From positions 1 to 39,635 of the forward strand of contig JAGIBF010000075.1 of the NCBI GenBank assembly GCA_017744515.1: a stretch of DNA of 39,635 nucleotides, given 5' to 3'. A program made the translations under genes and the position numbers. This stretch comes from Niastella sp. GTDB taxonomy: Bacteria > Bacteroidota > Bacteroidia > Chitinophagales > Chitinophagaceae. Below the pieces are notes generated by a model. It had not been told where the DNA came from and searched no databases. It worked only from the letters and a program-made list of their open reading frames with translations. Of this stretch, positions 19,401 to 26,523 are shown piece after piece (within the stretch, counting starts at the first letter, position 1; each line of letters begins with the position of its first letter).

Positions 19401-19667
19401 GGAAGCGCCTGATACGGGCACCTCTTTCGTAACATAGCCTACGCCAGACAAGACAAGAATATCTCCTCTCGAAGCGGAGATCTTGAAACTGCCATCTGCG
19501 TCTGTTGATGTACCTGTGGAATTTTTGCCTTTGAGAACAACTGAAACAAAAGGAATGGGTGCTCCTTTTTCATCTAAAATCTTGCCGGAGACGGTCAGGA
19601 CTTGTGAGTTACCGGCGAATGCAAAGCAGAGCATCGCCAGCAAAAAACTGGAGAGTTTTTTTCTCAT
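16440..19667 (-). CDS. SusC/RagA TonB-linked outer-membrane transporter
   Basis: A 1075-residue protein with signal peptide (MRKKLSSFLLAMLCFAFAGN). It has a carboxypeptidase-like N-terminal extension (residues ~25-100, VSGKILDEKGAPIPFVSVVLKG), and a plug domain (~110-240, including RIQIRGVSSFGG, VVDGVPY and ILKGAAAAALYGSRAAGG). A 22-strand barrel follows, ending NGRNLWYLSPNVPKY...RRYGVNLNVTF-like with terminal Phe. This is the full-length SusC/RagA family. With the SusD partner directly downstream it imports oligomers across the outer membrane, powered by TonB. It is first gene of a three-gene operon. No hybrid two-component or sigma/anti-sigma regulator adjoins it. Confidence 0.95.
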   Translation of the reverse strand: MRKKLSSFLLAMLCFAFAGNSQVLTVSGKILDEKGAPIPFVSVVLKGKNSTGTSTDADGSFKISASRGDILVLSGVGYVTKEVPVSGASMDITLSAGKDALSEVVVTAMGIRKTERAIGYAVSKVDPGTMLQRSEPNVLNTLAGKVPGVDIRAGQGAPGAASRIQIRGVSSFGGADPLIVVDGVPYSNNVINTSNPFSGGGTYGSSINNIDPNDIESVNILKGAAAAALYGSRAAGGVVLITTKSGNPKRGAKSLNVNYRAGYSIEKVANIPEFQNTYGAGANFRTQSSNGSWGARFGKGVIYNASGVVIGTSASGVDSIPASTWATMFASYPELFPNGRAAYKAYPNNVKDLFKTGNLMEHSVSVNGGEGKSLFSATLSHLDQDGYITNSSYRKSNMSVGGQTAIGKLTIGASASYARSKQVGGFIGQAQSFLSQWGRTYTMARNWDIVGYPSENRAGQQIGFNDGQYTNPVWAAFHNVITSVDDRLVANLKASYKFNNWIRVDANAGVNNYTLFRDQIIDKSSYGGADNPAGNMLEVVNRQQEINGKLVAFLNPKIGKDFTLDVNVGLDINERNTRNQQIYGADFVIPGLFAITNTRRQRFDSDRRTKRRLVGFYGDASLGYKNLAFLNVVSRADQTSTLPYKNATYFYPGISGSLIWSEALNLKSNWFDYGKIRAGYARVGNDADPHNMEAVFGLSAAGFLGQPTSTRSNTTFDPNLTPEFTTELELGTDMRFFNNRIGVEVTWYDRKSTDLIYAITLPQTTGYNRFYTNLGEIRNTGWEMALDLNPIRTKNLQWDIRTVFTKNKNTVEKLIEGLQRSQLGGFNWVEPGKPYGFLRGGYSARSEDGQLLIHPLSGMPLVEPNDGMVGDPNADFKVGFTNTVSFKGFTLNVLVDWTQGGDFYSETINGMLGRGVTKDTEDRERMAVISGIYGNPNPVVGADGLQHYAPMLVGGKTVPNQTRVTVNDLFFTAGTGASFATNGAFEYAVFDGTIYRLREISLSYSLPTKWVSKLKVSGINLAINGRNLWYLSPNVPKYTRFDTDMNSVVGSGTQGVETGGAPSSKRYGVNLNVTF

Positions 19668-20228
19668 GTGAGTTTTGGTTTGTAAATGAATAACTTATTA
19701 ATCCAAAATGAATATAAACAGTTTTATCAAGAAAAGAACAATTTATCGTTGAGCCAGATCAATTATTTAAGCCAGATCAAATAACTACTTACTAAACAAT
19801 AAGTAATAAGTATTAAAAAATGGCCCTGCGAGCATTAAAAAATGGAGAAATACTCGACAAGTATAGTAATTACCACATAGATGAATTATGATCATATGAT
19901 AAATTGGCAAGAAAAAAGACCATTTGTAGCTAACAGTAAACTATACATGTAGAGCGCTCATGAAAAGATTAAAGGGAGGGAAATCAGGGCCGCTGTTTTA
20001 CCATCCATGCATCATCCTTGCAGGTTAAAGCGCACCTGGAACATAAATTAGCCTCGTATGGAGCATGAATGGGGCGAAACAAGCAGGGCGAATGCAAATT
20101 CTGATTGTTTAACATACAATGCGTTTTTCTGCTGGTAATAACACGAAATTTAATCCCTACCTTCCTGATTATAATGTGCTGGTAAGCCAGTATTTACCTG
20201 ATAAAACCTTCTAAAAAAGCTCTTCGCT
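19668..20228. other. Intergenic region with repeat pairs upstream of susC
   Basis: A 561-bp AT-rich gap between divergent starts (susC minus, namZ-like plus). It carries two pairs of direct repeats: AGCCAGATCAA at 19752-19762 and 19770-19780, and ATTAAAAAATGG at 19812-19823 and 19834-19845. A perfect palindrome ATCATATGAT lies at 19891-19900. No gene is seen. These may be regulator sites for the SusCD operon. Confidence 0.5.
19752..19845. promoter_or_regulatory. Two direct-repeat pairs, possible operators
   Basis: AGCCAGATCAA occurs twice with 18-bp period (19752, 19770). ATTAAAAAATGG occurs twice with a 22-bp period (19812, 19834), about two helical turns. They lie 85-180 bp upstream of the SusC start. 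A role as activator sites is inferred only from position and period. Confidence 0.35.
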
Positions 20229-21428
20229 ATGCGTCTGTTACTCATCATAAGTTTCATTGCCCTGTCCGTAATCTCTTTGCAAGGCCAGTCTGCCAAAAAG
20301 AAACCAATCCTCACCGGCGCGGAGCAGGTGAATAAATACCTCCCTTACCTGAAAGGCAAAAGAGTGGCAATGATGGCCAATCCGACTTCTATTATAGGAA
20401 AAAGACACCTGGTAGACAGCCTCCACGCACTCGGCGTAAATATTGTCAAAGTATTCGGCCCTGAACATGGGTTCAGGGGCAACGCAGGCGCCGGCGTAGA
20501 AGTAAAAGATGAAGTAGATGCTGCTACAGGTATTCCGATCATTTCTTTATACGGGGCAAAGAACAAACCAAGTAAACAGGACCTCGCCGATGTAGATATC
20601 CTGATCTATGACCTCCAGGATGTAGGTGTGCGGTTTTACACCAATATCAATGCCCTGGTCCGGTTGATGGACGCTTGCTATGAAAGCGGAAAAGAAATGT
20701 TGATCCTCGACCGGCCCAATCCAAACGCCTACCTGATCGATGGCCCCGTACTGGATATGAAGTACAGATCGGGCATTGGCATGTTTCCCATTCCTATGTC
20801 GCACGGATTGACGGTGGGTGAATTTGCGCGTATGGCCAATGGTGAAGGCTGGCTGACCAATAAAGTAAAATGCAGGATCAAGGTAATACCGGTGGCGAAT
20901 TACAACCATGATATGGAATATGTGCTGCCTGTGAAGCCTTCTCCCAACCTGAACACGCAGCAATCCATTATGCTGTATCCTTCCGTGTGCATGTTTGAAG
21001 CCACTTATCTCAACCACGGCAGGGGGACTATGTTTCCTTTCACAGTTTTTGGTAGCCCGGAACTAAAAGGGATCTACGAATTCTCTTATACGCCCACCAG
21101 CATAAAGGGCATGTCGGCAACCCCACTGTTCATGGACCAGGTTTGCTATGGCATTGACCTGCGCAATTATGATGTGAGCCTGCTGCGTAAAAGCAAAAAG
21201 ATCAACCTGCAATGGATCATGGAACTCTATAAAGCTCATCCGCATAAAGAGAAGTTCTTTGATTCCAAGCTGAGCCGTGAAATGAACACCATTGAAATAC
21301 AGATTGGCTCCGGTCTTTTTCGTCAACAAATCATCGATGGTAAGTCGGAAGAAGAGATCCGGGCCACCTGGGAGCCCGGGTTAAGTCAGTATAAGGTAAT
21401 GAGGAAGAAGTATTTGTTGTATCCGTGA
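20229..21428 (+). CDS. NamZ-like exo-beta-N-acetylmuramidase (DUF1343)
   Basis: A 399-residue protein with signal peptide (cleavage near LQGQS, residue ~20). It spans the DUF1343/GH171 family from residue ~30 to the end. Conserved blocks are visible: MANPTS, FGPEHGFRG, PIISLYG, DVDILIYDLQDVGVRFYT, LDRPNPN, GMFPIPMSHGLTVGEFARM, NHGRGT and FSYTP. Characterised members release N-acetylmuramic acid from the ends of peptidoglycan fragments. Export suggests action on peptidoglycan fragments in the periplasm or outside. It is monocistronic, with a hairpin 20 bp downstream. Confidence 0.88.
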   Translation: MRLLLIISFIALSVISLQGQSAKKKPILTGAEQVNKYLPYLKGKRVAMMANPTSIIGKRHLVDSLHALGVNIVKVFGPEHGFRGNAGAGVEVKDEVDAATGIPIISLYGAKNKPSKQDLADVDILIYDLQDVGVRFYTNINALVRLMDACYESGKEMLILDRPNPNAYLIDGPVLDMKYRSGIGMFPIPMSHGLTVGEFARMANGEGWLTNKVKCRIKVIPVANYNHDMEYVLPVKPSPNLNTQQSIMLYPSVCMFEATYLNHGRGTMFPFTVFGSPELKGIYEFSYTPTSIKGMSATPLFMDQVCYGIDLRNYDVSLLRKSKKINLQWIMELYKAHPHKEKFFDSKLSREMNTIEIQIGSGLFRQQIIDGKSEEEIRATWEPGLSQYKVMRKKYLLYP

Positions 21429-21447
21429 TATTAGGGCATAGTGCATC

Positions 21448-21517
21448 AAGAAAAGCGACTACAACTTTCGTTATAATCGCTTTTTTGTTTCTTGGTGTGG
21501 GGTGCCGGGATCGAACC
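21448..21517 (-). repeat. Damaged tRNA 3' end plus terminator, copy 1
   Basis: Read on the minus strand this is GGTTCGATCCCGG then CACCCCACACCA, the 3' half of a T-arm and a 7-nt acceptor strand with CCA. It is followed by a GAAA-loop hairpin (11-bp stem with two G-U pairs) and TTTTCTT, a typical tRNA terminator. The 5' side of the T-stem does not pair, so the tRNA is broken here. The 27 bp at 21448-21474 recur exactly at 22677-22703. Confidence 0.5.
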
Positions 21518-21541
21518 GCAAAACACACGCAACGCCCGGCA

Positions 21542-21563
21542 GCTTTTGCTTGTCAGCAAAAGC
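21542..21563. repeat. Hairpin ahead of the RCC1 gene
   Basis: Perfect 9-bp stem GCTTTTGCT / AGCAAAAGC with loop TGTC, 36 bp upstream of the RCC1-protein start. It could be a leader hairpin or a distorted anticodon arm of a former tRNA, though the geometry does not fit a tRNA. Confidence 0.4.
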
Positions 21564-21599
21564 ATATGTCGGCCTATTTCCCCCCAAACCTGGCACTGC

Positions 21600-22673
21600 A
21601 TGAACAACCGGCTACTTATATTTTCATTTCTATTGATTCTCTCCTTTTCCTGCGGAAAGGAGTATAGTTGTGAAGGCTGTCTTCCGAATCCGGCACCTCC
21701 GACCCCACCCCCTCCGCCGGTTGATCCTCCTCCGGTAACTATCAATTGCGAGCCGATTAACAATCTTGTCACCCATATCAGCTTTGCAGCCCAAGGCTAT
21801 CATAACCTGGCTGTGTTGTCTGATGGTACAGTAAAATCATGGGGAGAGAATCTTCAAGGATGTCTTGGTGATGGCACCACAGCCAACCGAAGCACGCCGG
21901 TATTGGTGGTTGGCCTGAGCAATATCATTGCCGTGGCTGCCGGAGAGGTGCATTCATTAGCACTTGACAATGATGGAAAAGTGTGGGCATGGGGTAGCAA
22001 CGAATGGGGACAATCAGGAAATGGTACGACAACTGATTCGCATATACCTGTACAGCTTTCTTCGCTCAGCGATATTGTAGCCATCAGCGCAGGGTTTGAT
22101 TTTTCGATCGCGCTAAAAAAAGACGGTACGCTATGGGCGTGGGGCAACAATGTATGGGGCGTGCTCGGTGATGGTTCTTATACGAATAAATCATCACCGG
22201 TACAGGTAACTCTTTGTAAAGTCGTTTCTATAGCGGTTGGCGTCGCACATGTGGTCGCGGTAAAAAATGATGGAACTGTCTGGACATGGGGCGATAACAA
22301 TCATGGTCAATTGGGAAACGGGACAGGCCAGCATCAATTTACACCAATACAATTATCAATTACAAATGTTGCTGCCATTGGAAATGGCGCACAAAGCTCT
22401 TTCGCTATCCAGCAGGATGGTAAGGTATGGGCGTGGGGCTGGAACAGTGTTTATAATCTGGGCATTGAAATATTTAATTCCTCTCATGCGGCTAGCCCCC
22501 TTTATGTCAGCCAGTTTACCGATGTCAAAGCGATTACAGGAGGTGCCGCCCACACATTGGTGCAGAAAAATAATGGATCGGTTTGGTCTATGGGCACCAA
22601 CGCTTTTGGCCTGTTAGGTGATGGCAGTGCTGTTATTTATCGATGGGAAGCTAAGCCTGTTCCGGGGTTGTGA
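21600..22673 (+). CDS. RCC1-repeat lipoprotein
   Basis: I choose the ATG at 21600, because MNNRLLIFSFLLILSFSC gives a clean lipoprotein signal with Cys 18; the frame is open further upstream, but that part covers the tRNA remnant. A Pro-rich linker (residues ~29-48) follows. Then come six or seven RCC1-type repeats of ~50 residues (GxxHSLALDNDGKVWAWGSNEWGQSGNGTTTDS and similar), enough for a seven-bladed beta-propeller. RCC1 repeats in bacteria act as binding scaffolds; no partner is known here. The gene is enclosed by two partial tRNA-end copies, suggesting that it arrived with an older insertion. Confidence 0.85.
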   Translation: MNNRLLIFSFLLILSFSCGKEYSCEGCLPNPAPPTPPPPPVDPPPVTINCEPINNLVTHISFAAQGYHNLAVLSDGTVKSWGENLQGCLGDGTTANRSTPVLVVGLSNIIAVAAGEVHSLALDNDGKVWAWGSNEWGQSGNGTTTDSHIPVQLSSLSDIVAISAGFDFSIALKKDGTLWAWGNNVWGVLGDGSYTNKSSPVQVTLCKVVSIAVGVAHVVAVKNDGTVWTWGDNNHGQLGNGTGQHQFTPIQLSITNVAAIGNGAQSSFAIQQDGKVWAWGWNSVYNLGIEIFNSSHAASPLYVSQFTDVKAITGGAAHTLVQKNNGSVWSMGTNAFGLLGDGSAVIYRWEAKPVPGL

Positions 22674-22676
22674 ATG

Positions 22677-22741
22677 AAGAAAAGCGACTACAACTTTCGT
22701 TATTTCTCTTCGTGGTGTGGGATCGAACCGCCGACACAAGG
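22677..22741 (-). other. Attachment site: partial Phe-type tRNA 3' end, copy 2
   Basis: On the minus strand it reads GCTGAAAATCC, TTGTGTC, GGCGGTTCGATCCC: a GAA-anticodon loop, variable region and half T-arm matching the usual Bacteroidota tRNA-Phe. The rest (ACACCACGAAGAG) no longer pairs. It is followed by the same 27-bp terminator half as copy 1. A tyrosine integrase gene begins 370 bp to the right. A partial tRNA next to the integrase fits the left attachment junction, with the intact tRNA expected at the other end of the element. Confidence 0.6.
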
Positions 22742-22853
22742 ATTTTCAGCTTAATATCAAGGACTTAATATCACTTCATATAAGTTCAATTCGTTGATTA
22801 TCAGCACTAATCAAATTTCTCGTATCCACTCAAAACCATTCAAAAACGGCCAT

Positions 22854-22874
22854 TGTTCGACTTATGTTCGACTT
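22854..22874 (+). repeat. Tandem decamer pair near integrase
   Basis: TGTTCGACTT occurs at 22854-22863 and 22865-22874. Direct repeats near an attachment site often are arm-type sites of tyrosine integrases; this is inferred from position only. Confidence 0.4.
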
Positions 22875-23111
22875 TTTTCGGCCTGTTTGCATTCATTATC
22901 TGCACGTTACACGAATTCCCCGTTTGTAAAAGAACGCTTTAGGCTGCGAAACTAAGTTTTTTCATTGATCGCCGACATTTTCTTTTTTCCGCGTTTCGCT
23001 TGTGAACTCACATGAATTAAAGATTGTACAACTTGCTGAATACCAGTTTTTAACGTGCGTCGATTTATCACAAACGGCCCAATGAATCACTAAATTGCCA
23101 CGCCTCCACAC

Positions 23112-24383
23112 ATGAAGGCAGGCGGTTTAATGAGTTCGGTAAGCATCATACGGCGCAAAACTCCCTATAAAGATGGCTCCTACGCCATAGCTATTCAGAT
23201 CATAAAAGATCGGCGGAAGTCACTGGTCACCATTGGCCGCGTTGATGCCGATGATTGGGATGACGACAAGAAGGAAGTCAGGCGATGCAATCCCAATCAT
23301 CAACGGCTGAATAACCTGTTTCGCAAGAAGCTGGCAGAGGCAACAGATAATGCCCTCGACATTGAAACAAAAAAGCCGGAAGCCACTTCCAAAGCTATAA
23401 GGCAGAAGATAAAACCGCGCGTCGGGGTTTCATTTTTCGCGCAGGCCGATGAATACCTGAAAGTCAAGGAAGCCGAGAACTACAATATTTATGCGTCCGA
23501 AAAACCCCGGCTCAAACATTTCCGCGACTTCCTGCAAGGGCAAGACCTTGCGTTTTCTGACTTGACGCTTGGTTTGCTGCAACGGTTTGAGACCTGGCTA
23601 AAGACAGTTTATAAGCCAAAAGGAAAAAAGAAGAAACGGCTTGGTGAAAGGTCGGTCGTCAATCACTTTGTAACGATCCGGTCAGTTTTTGCTTTTGCAA
23701 GGGATCAGGGCGCTGTCGATGAAAAGATGACCCCTTTTGGTAAAAAAGGTTTCAAGATCGTTTTTCCTGAAACGACAAAGATCGGCCTGTCCAAAGCTGA
23801 AGTTATCGCCCTTGAAAACACGGAGATGGCCGATCCGCGTCATGAACATGCCCGGAAGCTTTGGCTGTTCCTGTTCTATTTTGCCGGGATGCGTGTGTCT
23901 GACGCTTTCCGCTTGAAGTGGTCGGATTTTCACGATGGCCGCCTGTACTACAAGATGGGCAAGAATGGCAAGGTCGGCTCTTTGAAAGTGCCGGAACAAG
24001 CAGCCCGCATCTTGAAATACTACGAACAATTCAAGGAGACAAAAGGCGATTTGGTATTTCCTGAATTGAAAGGCGTTGACCTAAGCGATCAGTATGTCAC
24101 CAAGCGGACGATTGGCTTTAAGATCAGTGCGATTGATAAGTTCCTGCAAGAATATGTTGCCCCTGCTGCGGGCATTGAGAAAAGCCTAACCCTCCATATC
24201 GCCCGGCATACGTTTGCAACGCTGGCAGGCGGCGCAGTTGATATTCAAAAACTGCAAAAGCTGTACAGGCATTCCGATGTAAAAACGACAATCAATTACC
24301 AGCAAAACTTTATTCATGAAGATGCCGACGATGCACTGGATGCAGTTATAAATAAGGTAAGGAGCAAGCCCAAGCCTGAATGA
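23112..24383 (+). CDS. Tyrosine-type site-specific integrase
   Basis: A 423-residue recombinase of the Bacteroidota Tn/ICE type. An N-terminal arm-binding region (residues ~8-100) is followed by a SAM-like core-binding domain (~105-205) and the catalytic domain (~225-410). Catalytic residues are present: R261 in AGMRVSDA, HIAR (H362, R365), H387 in LYRHSDV and Y396 in TTINY. A second start at Met7 (23130), preceded by AAGGCAGGCGG, is about equally likely. The gene lies just inside the partial tRNA and should catalyse integration there and excision with an HTH partner. Confidence 0.92.
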   Translation: MKAGGLMSSVSIIRRKTPYKDGSYAIAIQIIKDRRKSLVTIGRVDADDWDDDKKEVRRCNPNHQRLNNLFRKKLAEATDNALDIETKKPEATSKAIRQKIKPRVGVSFFAQADEYLKVKEAENYNIYASEKPRLKHFRDFLQGQDLAFSDLTLGLLQRFETWLKTVYKPKGKKKKRLGERSVVNHFVTIRSVFAFARDQGAVDEKMTPFGKKGFKIVFPETTKIGLSKAEVIALENTEMADPRHEHARKLWLFLFYFAGMRVSDAFRLKWSDFHDGRLYYKMGKNGKVGSLKVPEQAARILKYYEQFKETKGDLVFPELKGVDLSDQYVTKRTIGFKISAIDKFLQEYVAPAAGIEKSLTLHIARHTFATLAGGAVDIQKLQKLYRHSDVKTTINYQQNFIHEDADDALDAVINKVRSKPKPE

Positions 24384-24430
24384 TTTTTCTTTTTCACCCG
24401 CAAAGCCTTTAAAGGATTCTACAAATGAAA

Positions 24431-24452
24431 GGAGCGTCGCAAGGGACGCTCC
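24431..24452. terminator. Weak hairpin between integrase and lipoprotein genes
   Basis: Perfect 8-bp stem GGAGCGTC / GACGCTCC with a 6-base loop between convergent genes. The T tract is poor on both strands, best on the minus strand (TTTCATTT). Confidence 0.5.
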
Positions 24453-24492
24453 ATCAGGGAGGCATTGCCAGAAACAAAAACATTGTACGGGC

Positions 24493-25251
24493 TTAGAACG
24501 AAGGCCAGATAAATTTATACAGCTTCCAACGCGAGGTTGTAAAAATCTGTTGTAGTATAGGAAGGGTAACGGCGGGCGGGCGCACCGGATAGCCGGGATA
24601 ATCGTAATCCAGCAAACGGATCAGCCCGCCAATATCGGGATCGGAAGGAAAACGGCCCGGCACGTAGATGATCCGCTTGACAGGTGGCCGTGTCCCTTCT
24701 GCGGGGATCATGTTTTTGCCATCTTCACGGTAAAACCATATTTGCAACTTTTTGACCGTATCGGGGTGAATGACCTGTTCATCTGCTGTGTAGTAATTTG
24801 CATTGGAAAAATCGATCTCGACATGCGTGTAATTGGAATTGTTCACGCGCGGCGTGACCGTCATGGTTCCAAGATCAGCATTGACCAGTTTGATGCGGAT
24901 GAGCGCAGCAGAATCGAAGTTGAGATGCACCTTGCTGGCATACCCATCCTGACTAAGAAATGAGGTCGGCTTGCCCGTATTATAATAGGAGTCGTGATAT
25001 AGCGAAGCACCACCCGCACCACGCATCAGCGTCACACCACTGGAATCGTTGATGCCGACACCGGGGCCACCTGTTCCTGGGCCGTTGCCGCTCGTATCAG
25101 TTCCGCCTCTGGGTTTTGTGGTGTCTTTGCCGGGATTGTTGATCGGTGGATCATCCGGTAGGCCGGATGGCTCCTTGCTGCAATTCATGAATACTACAGA
25201 AGCAATGATAAAAGCACTTAAAGACAATTTCCAATTTGCATGATGTTTCAT
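24493..25251 (-). CDS. Element-borne lipoprotein, unknown function
   Basis: A 252-residue lipoprotein with signal peptide and lipobox (FIIASVVFMNC-SKEP, Cys about 24). A Pro/Gly/Thr-rich linker (residues ~28-70) leads to a globular part with an alternating hydrophobic, beta-like pattern. I do not recognise the family. It begins 9 bp after the stop of the serine recombinase, so the two are probably co-transcribed. Surface or periplasmic cargo of the element is inferred. Such lipoproteins could act in entry exclusion or surface binding, but nothing here shows it. Confidence 0.7.
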   Translation of the reverse strand: MKHHANWKLSLSAFIIASVVFMNCSKEPSGLPDDPPINNPGKDTTKPRGGTDTSGNGPGTGGPGVGINDSSGVTLMRGAGGASLYHDSYYNTGKPTSFLSQDGYASKVHLNFDSAALIRIKLVNADLGTMTVTPRVNNSNYTHVEIDFSNANYYTADEQVIHPDTVKKLQIWFYREDGKNMIPAEGTRPPVKRIIYVPGRFPSDPDIGGLIRLLDYDYPGYPVRPPAVTLPILQQIFTTSRWKLYKFIWPSF

Positions 25252-25260
25252 AAACAGGTT

Positions 25261-25911
25261 TTATAAATATTTCAGGTCTTTTAGTAATTGATACACAGTG
25301 CTGATATGCCATGCGCCCCTGACGCCTTGAAAATTCTTCACGCCCTTTATTATCAGCTTGTCCATGATTGCCCTTACCGTACAGAAACCTTTCTGCCATA
25401 GCCTCCGAATGATCGGACGCATTCTTTTGATATGCGCCTTTTTCTTGCGCTCCATCGTCCGTTTTCGCTTCCTGCTGTTGCCGCCGAACTTGGTGCCTTT
25501 CTTTGCCGCAGATATCAAAGAATTTTTAGTATTACGGCTGATATCGTCTGCCGCTTTCTCATCAATGATCGCCTGAAAGAGCTTTTGATATTTGTCTGCT
25601 GCCGGGCATTCAATGTTGATGAACTCAAACCCACTCTCGATCAGATCATAGATAAGACCCACATTCCTTGCCAAGCGGCTTTGGTTGGCCACGTACAATG
25701 GAATATTTTGCTTGCGGCAATAGTCAATCGCCTTCTGTGCTTTCGGTCGTTTTCGCGGTCTGCCGCTACCGTGCTCAATAAATATCTTGACCAGCACGAT
25801 CCTGTTGATCTTGAAAAAGTACCTAACGATCCTCTCTTGCGCCGCTAACCCCAAGCCGCTTCGCTTTTGTCGAGGTGTCGAGACGCGCAAAAGCGCAACA
25901 CCTTTCTTCAT
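25261..25911 (-). CDS. Small serine recombinase (resolvase-like)
   Basis: A 216-residue recombinase. The N-terminal catalytic domain (~1-135) has nucleophile Ser11 in LLRVSTPRQ and the conserved NQSRLARN block near residue 80. A basic linker (RKRKRTMERKKKAHIKRM) and a C-terminal helix-turn-helix region (RRLWQKGFCTVRAIMDKLI...HISTVYQLLKDL) follow. It is shorter than large transposon recombinases, closer to resolvases or invertases. Target sites were not identified; possible roles are dimer resolution of the excised circle or inversion of a DNA segment. It is transcribed divergently from the XRE operon. Confidence 0.82.
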   Translation of the reverse strand: MKKGVALLRVSTPRQKRSGLGLAAQERIVRYFFKINRIVLVKIFIEHGSGRPRKRPKAQKAIDYCRKQNIPLYVANQSRLARNVGLIYDLIESGFEFINIECPAADKYQKLFQAIIDEKAADDISRNTKNSLISAAKKGTKFGGNSRKRKRTMERKKKAHIKRMRPIIRRLWQKGFCTVRAIMDKLIIKGVKNFQGVRGAWHISTVYQLLKDLKYL

Positions 25912-25930
25912 CTGCCTTAACCTTGAATCC

Positions 25931-26092
25931 TGTTCGTTTTATCCCAAGCATTAACTTGAACAAAATTTTTCAGAAAAAGGCAAGAGGCAGCATGACCTGA
26001 AACCCTGTGGTTTCGGGGATTTCCCGTTTTTGCCTGTCACAATTTTAAAGGTTCATTCCTGTTCGTTCATATCGTTGGTATATAAACGAACA
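25931..26092. promoter_or_regulatory. Operator-like TGTTCGTT sites
   Basis: The octamer TGTTCGTT occurs at 25931-25938 and 26060-26067, and inverted (AACGAACA) at 26085-26092. The last two form an 8-bp inverted repeat with a 17-bp spacer that overlaps the predicted promoter of the XRE gene. Autoregulation by that XRE protein, and of the divergent recombinase gene, is a simple reading. Confidence 0.5.
25999..26031 (+). terminator. Double hairpin with T tract
   Basis: GAAACC-CTGT-GGTTTC (25999-26014) abuts CGGG-GATTT-CCCG, followed by five T (26027-26031). This could terminate transcription entering from the left or act as an insulator before the XRE promoter. Confidence 0.4.
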
Positions 26093-26104
26093 AATTTATA
26101 TTTG
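26075..26104 (+). promoter_or_regulatory. Bacteroidota-type promoter of the XRE operon
   Basis: TATATTTG (26097-26104) matches the -7 consensus TAnnTTTG exactly. TTGG at 26075-26078 lies at the expected -33 distance (18-bp gap). The inverted TGTTCGTT sites flank it. The start codon is 69 bp downstream. Confidence 0.55.
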
Positions 26105-26172
26105 ATCATCAATTCCGATACGCCCTGATTAGCAGCGAACACAATCATTACTTAACCAAAACTTTTCCACAC

Positions 26173-26505
26173 ATGTACAATGTATTGCTGCGCTTTTGCC
26201 GGATCAGACAGGGTTTGGATAAAAAGGACATTGCTGCCAAATTGGGTATTGCGCTCTCTGATTACAAACAATTGGAAGCGGGTACCTCTCCTCTGAACGT
26301 AAAACAAGCCACGATTTTAGCCAAGCTCTACAAAACCAAGCCCTCGTATTTATTGGATGCAGCAGATCAACTGGAAACCTTGCATACCCGCGCGCAGATT
26401 ATTCAGATTTTAAAATCAGATAATGAGCGACTTAATGAGTTAATGACCGAAGGCTATGAACTTATTCATGAGAGCAAGCAACGCGCCGCAGAACAATACA
26501 GCTAA
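26173..26505 (+). CDS. XRE-family HTH regulator
   Basis: A 110-residue protein. Residues 1-60 form a Cro/CI-type helix-turn-helix (LLRFCRIRQGLDKKDIAAKLGIALSDYKQLEAGTSP). Residues 65-110 are a helical, charged tail probably used for dimerisation. It is first gene of a four-gene plus-strand operon (gaps of 18, 9 and 8 bp). It probably represses its own operon through the inverted TGTTCGTT sites; that binding is inferred. Confidence 0.85.
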   Translation: MYNVLLRFCRIRQGLDKKDIAAKLGIALSDYKQLEAGTSPLNVKQATILAKLYKTKPSYLLDAADQLETLHTRAQIIQILKSDNERLNELMTEGYELIHESKQRAAEQYS

Positions 26506-26523
26506 CCCTTAAACCAATCTCCT

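Larger units (their letters stand above)
22674..23111. other. Element left end and integrase leader
   Basis: This 438-bp stretch without a gene holds the second tRNA-end copy (22677-22741) and, beyond it, element DNA with a tandem TGTTCGACTT pair (22854-22874). The integrase promoter must lie here, but I see no match to TAnnTTTG with proper spacing. Confidence 0.5.

Noticed and set aside
21492..21600. A complete tRNA on the minus strand
   Set aside because: The acceptor and T-loop parts look real, but the T-stem and anticodon arm do not pair in tRNA geometry, so only a remnant is called.
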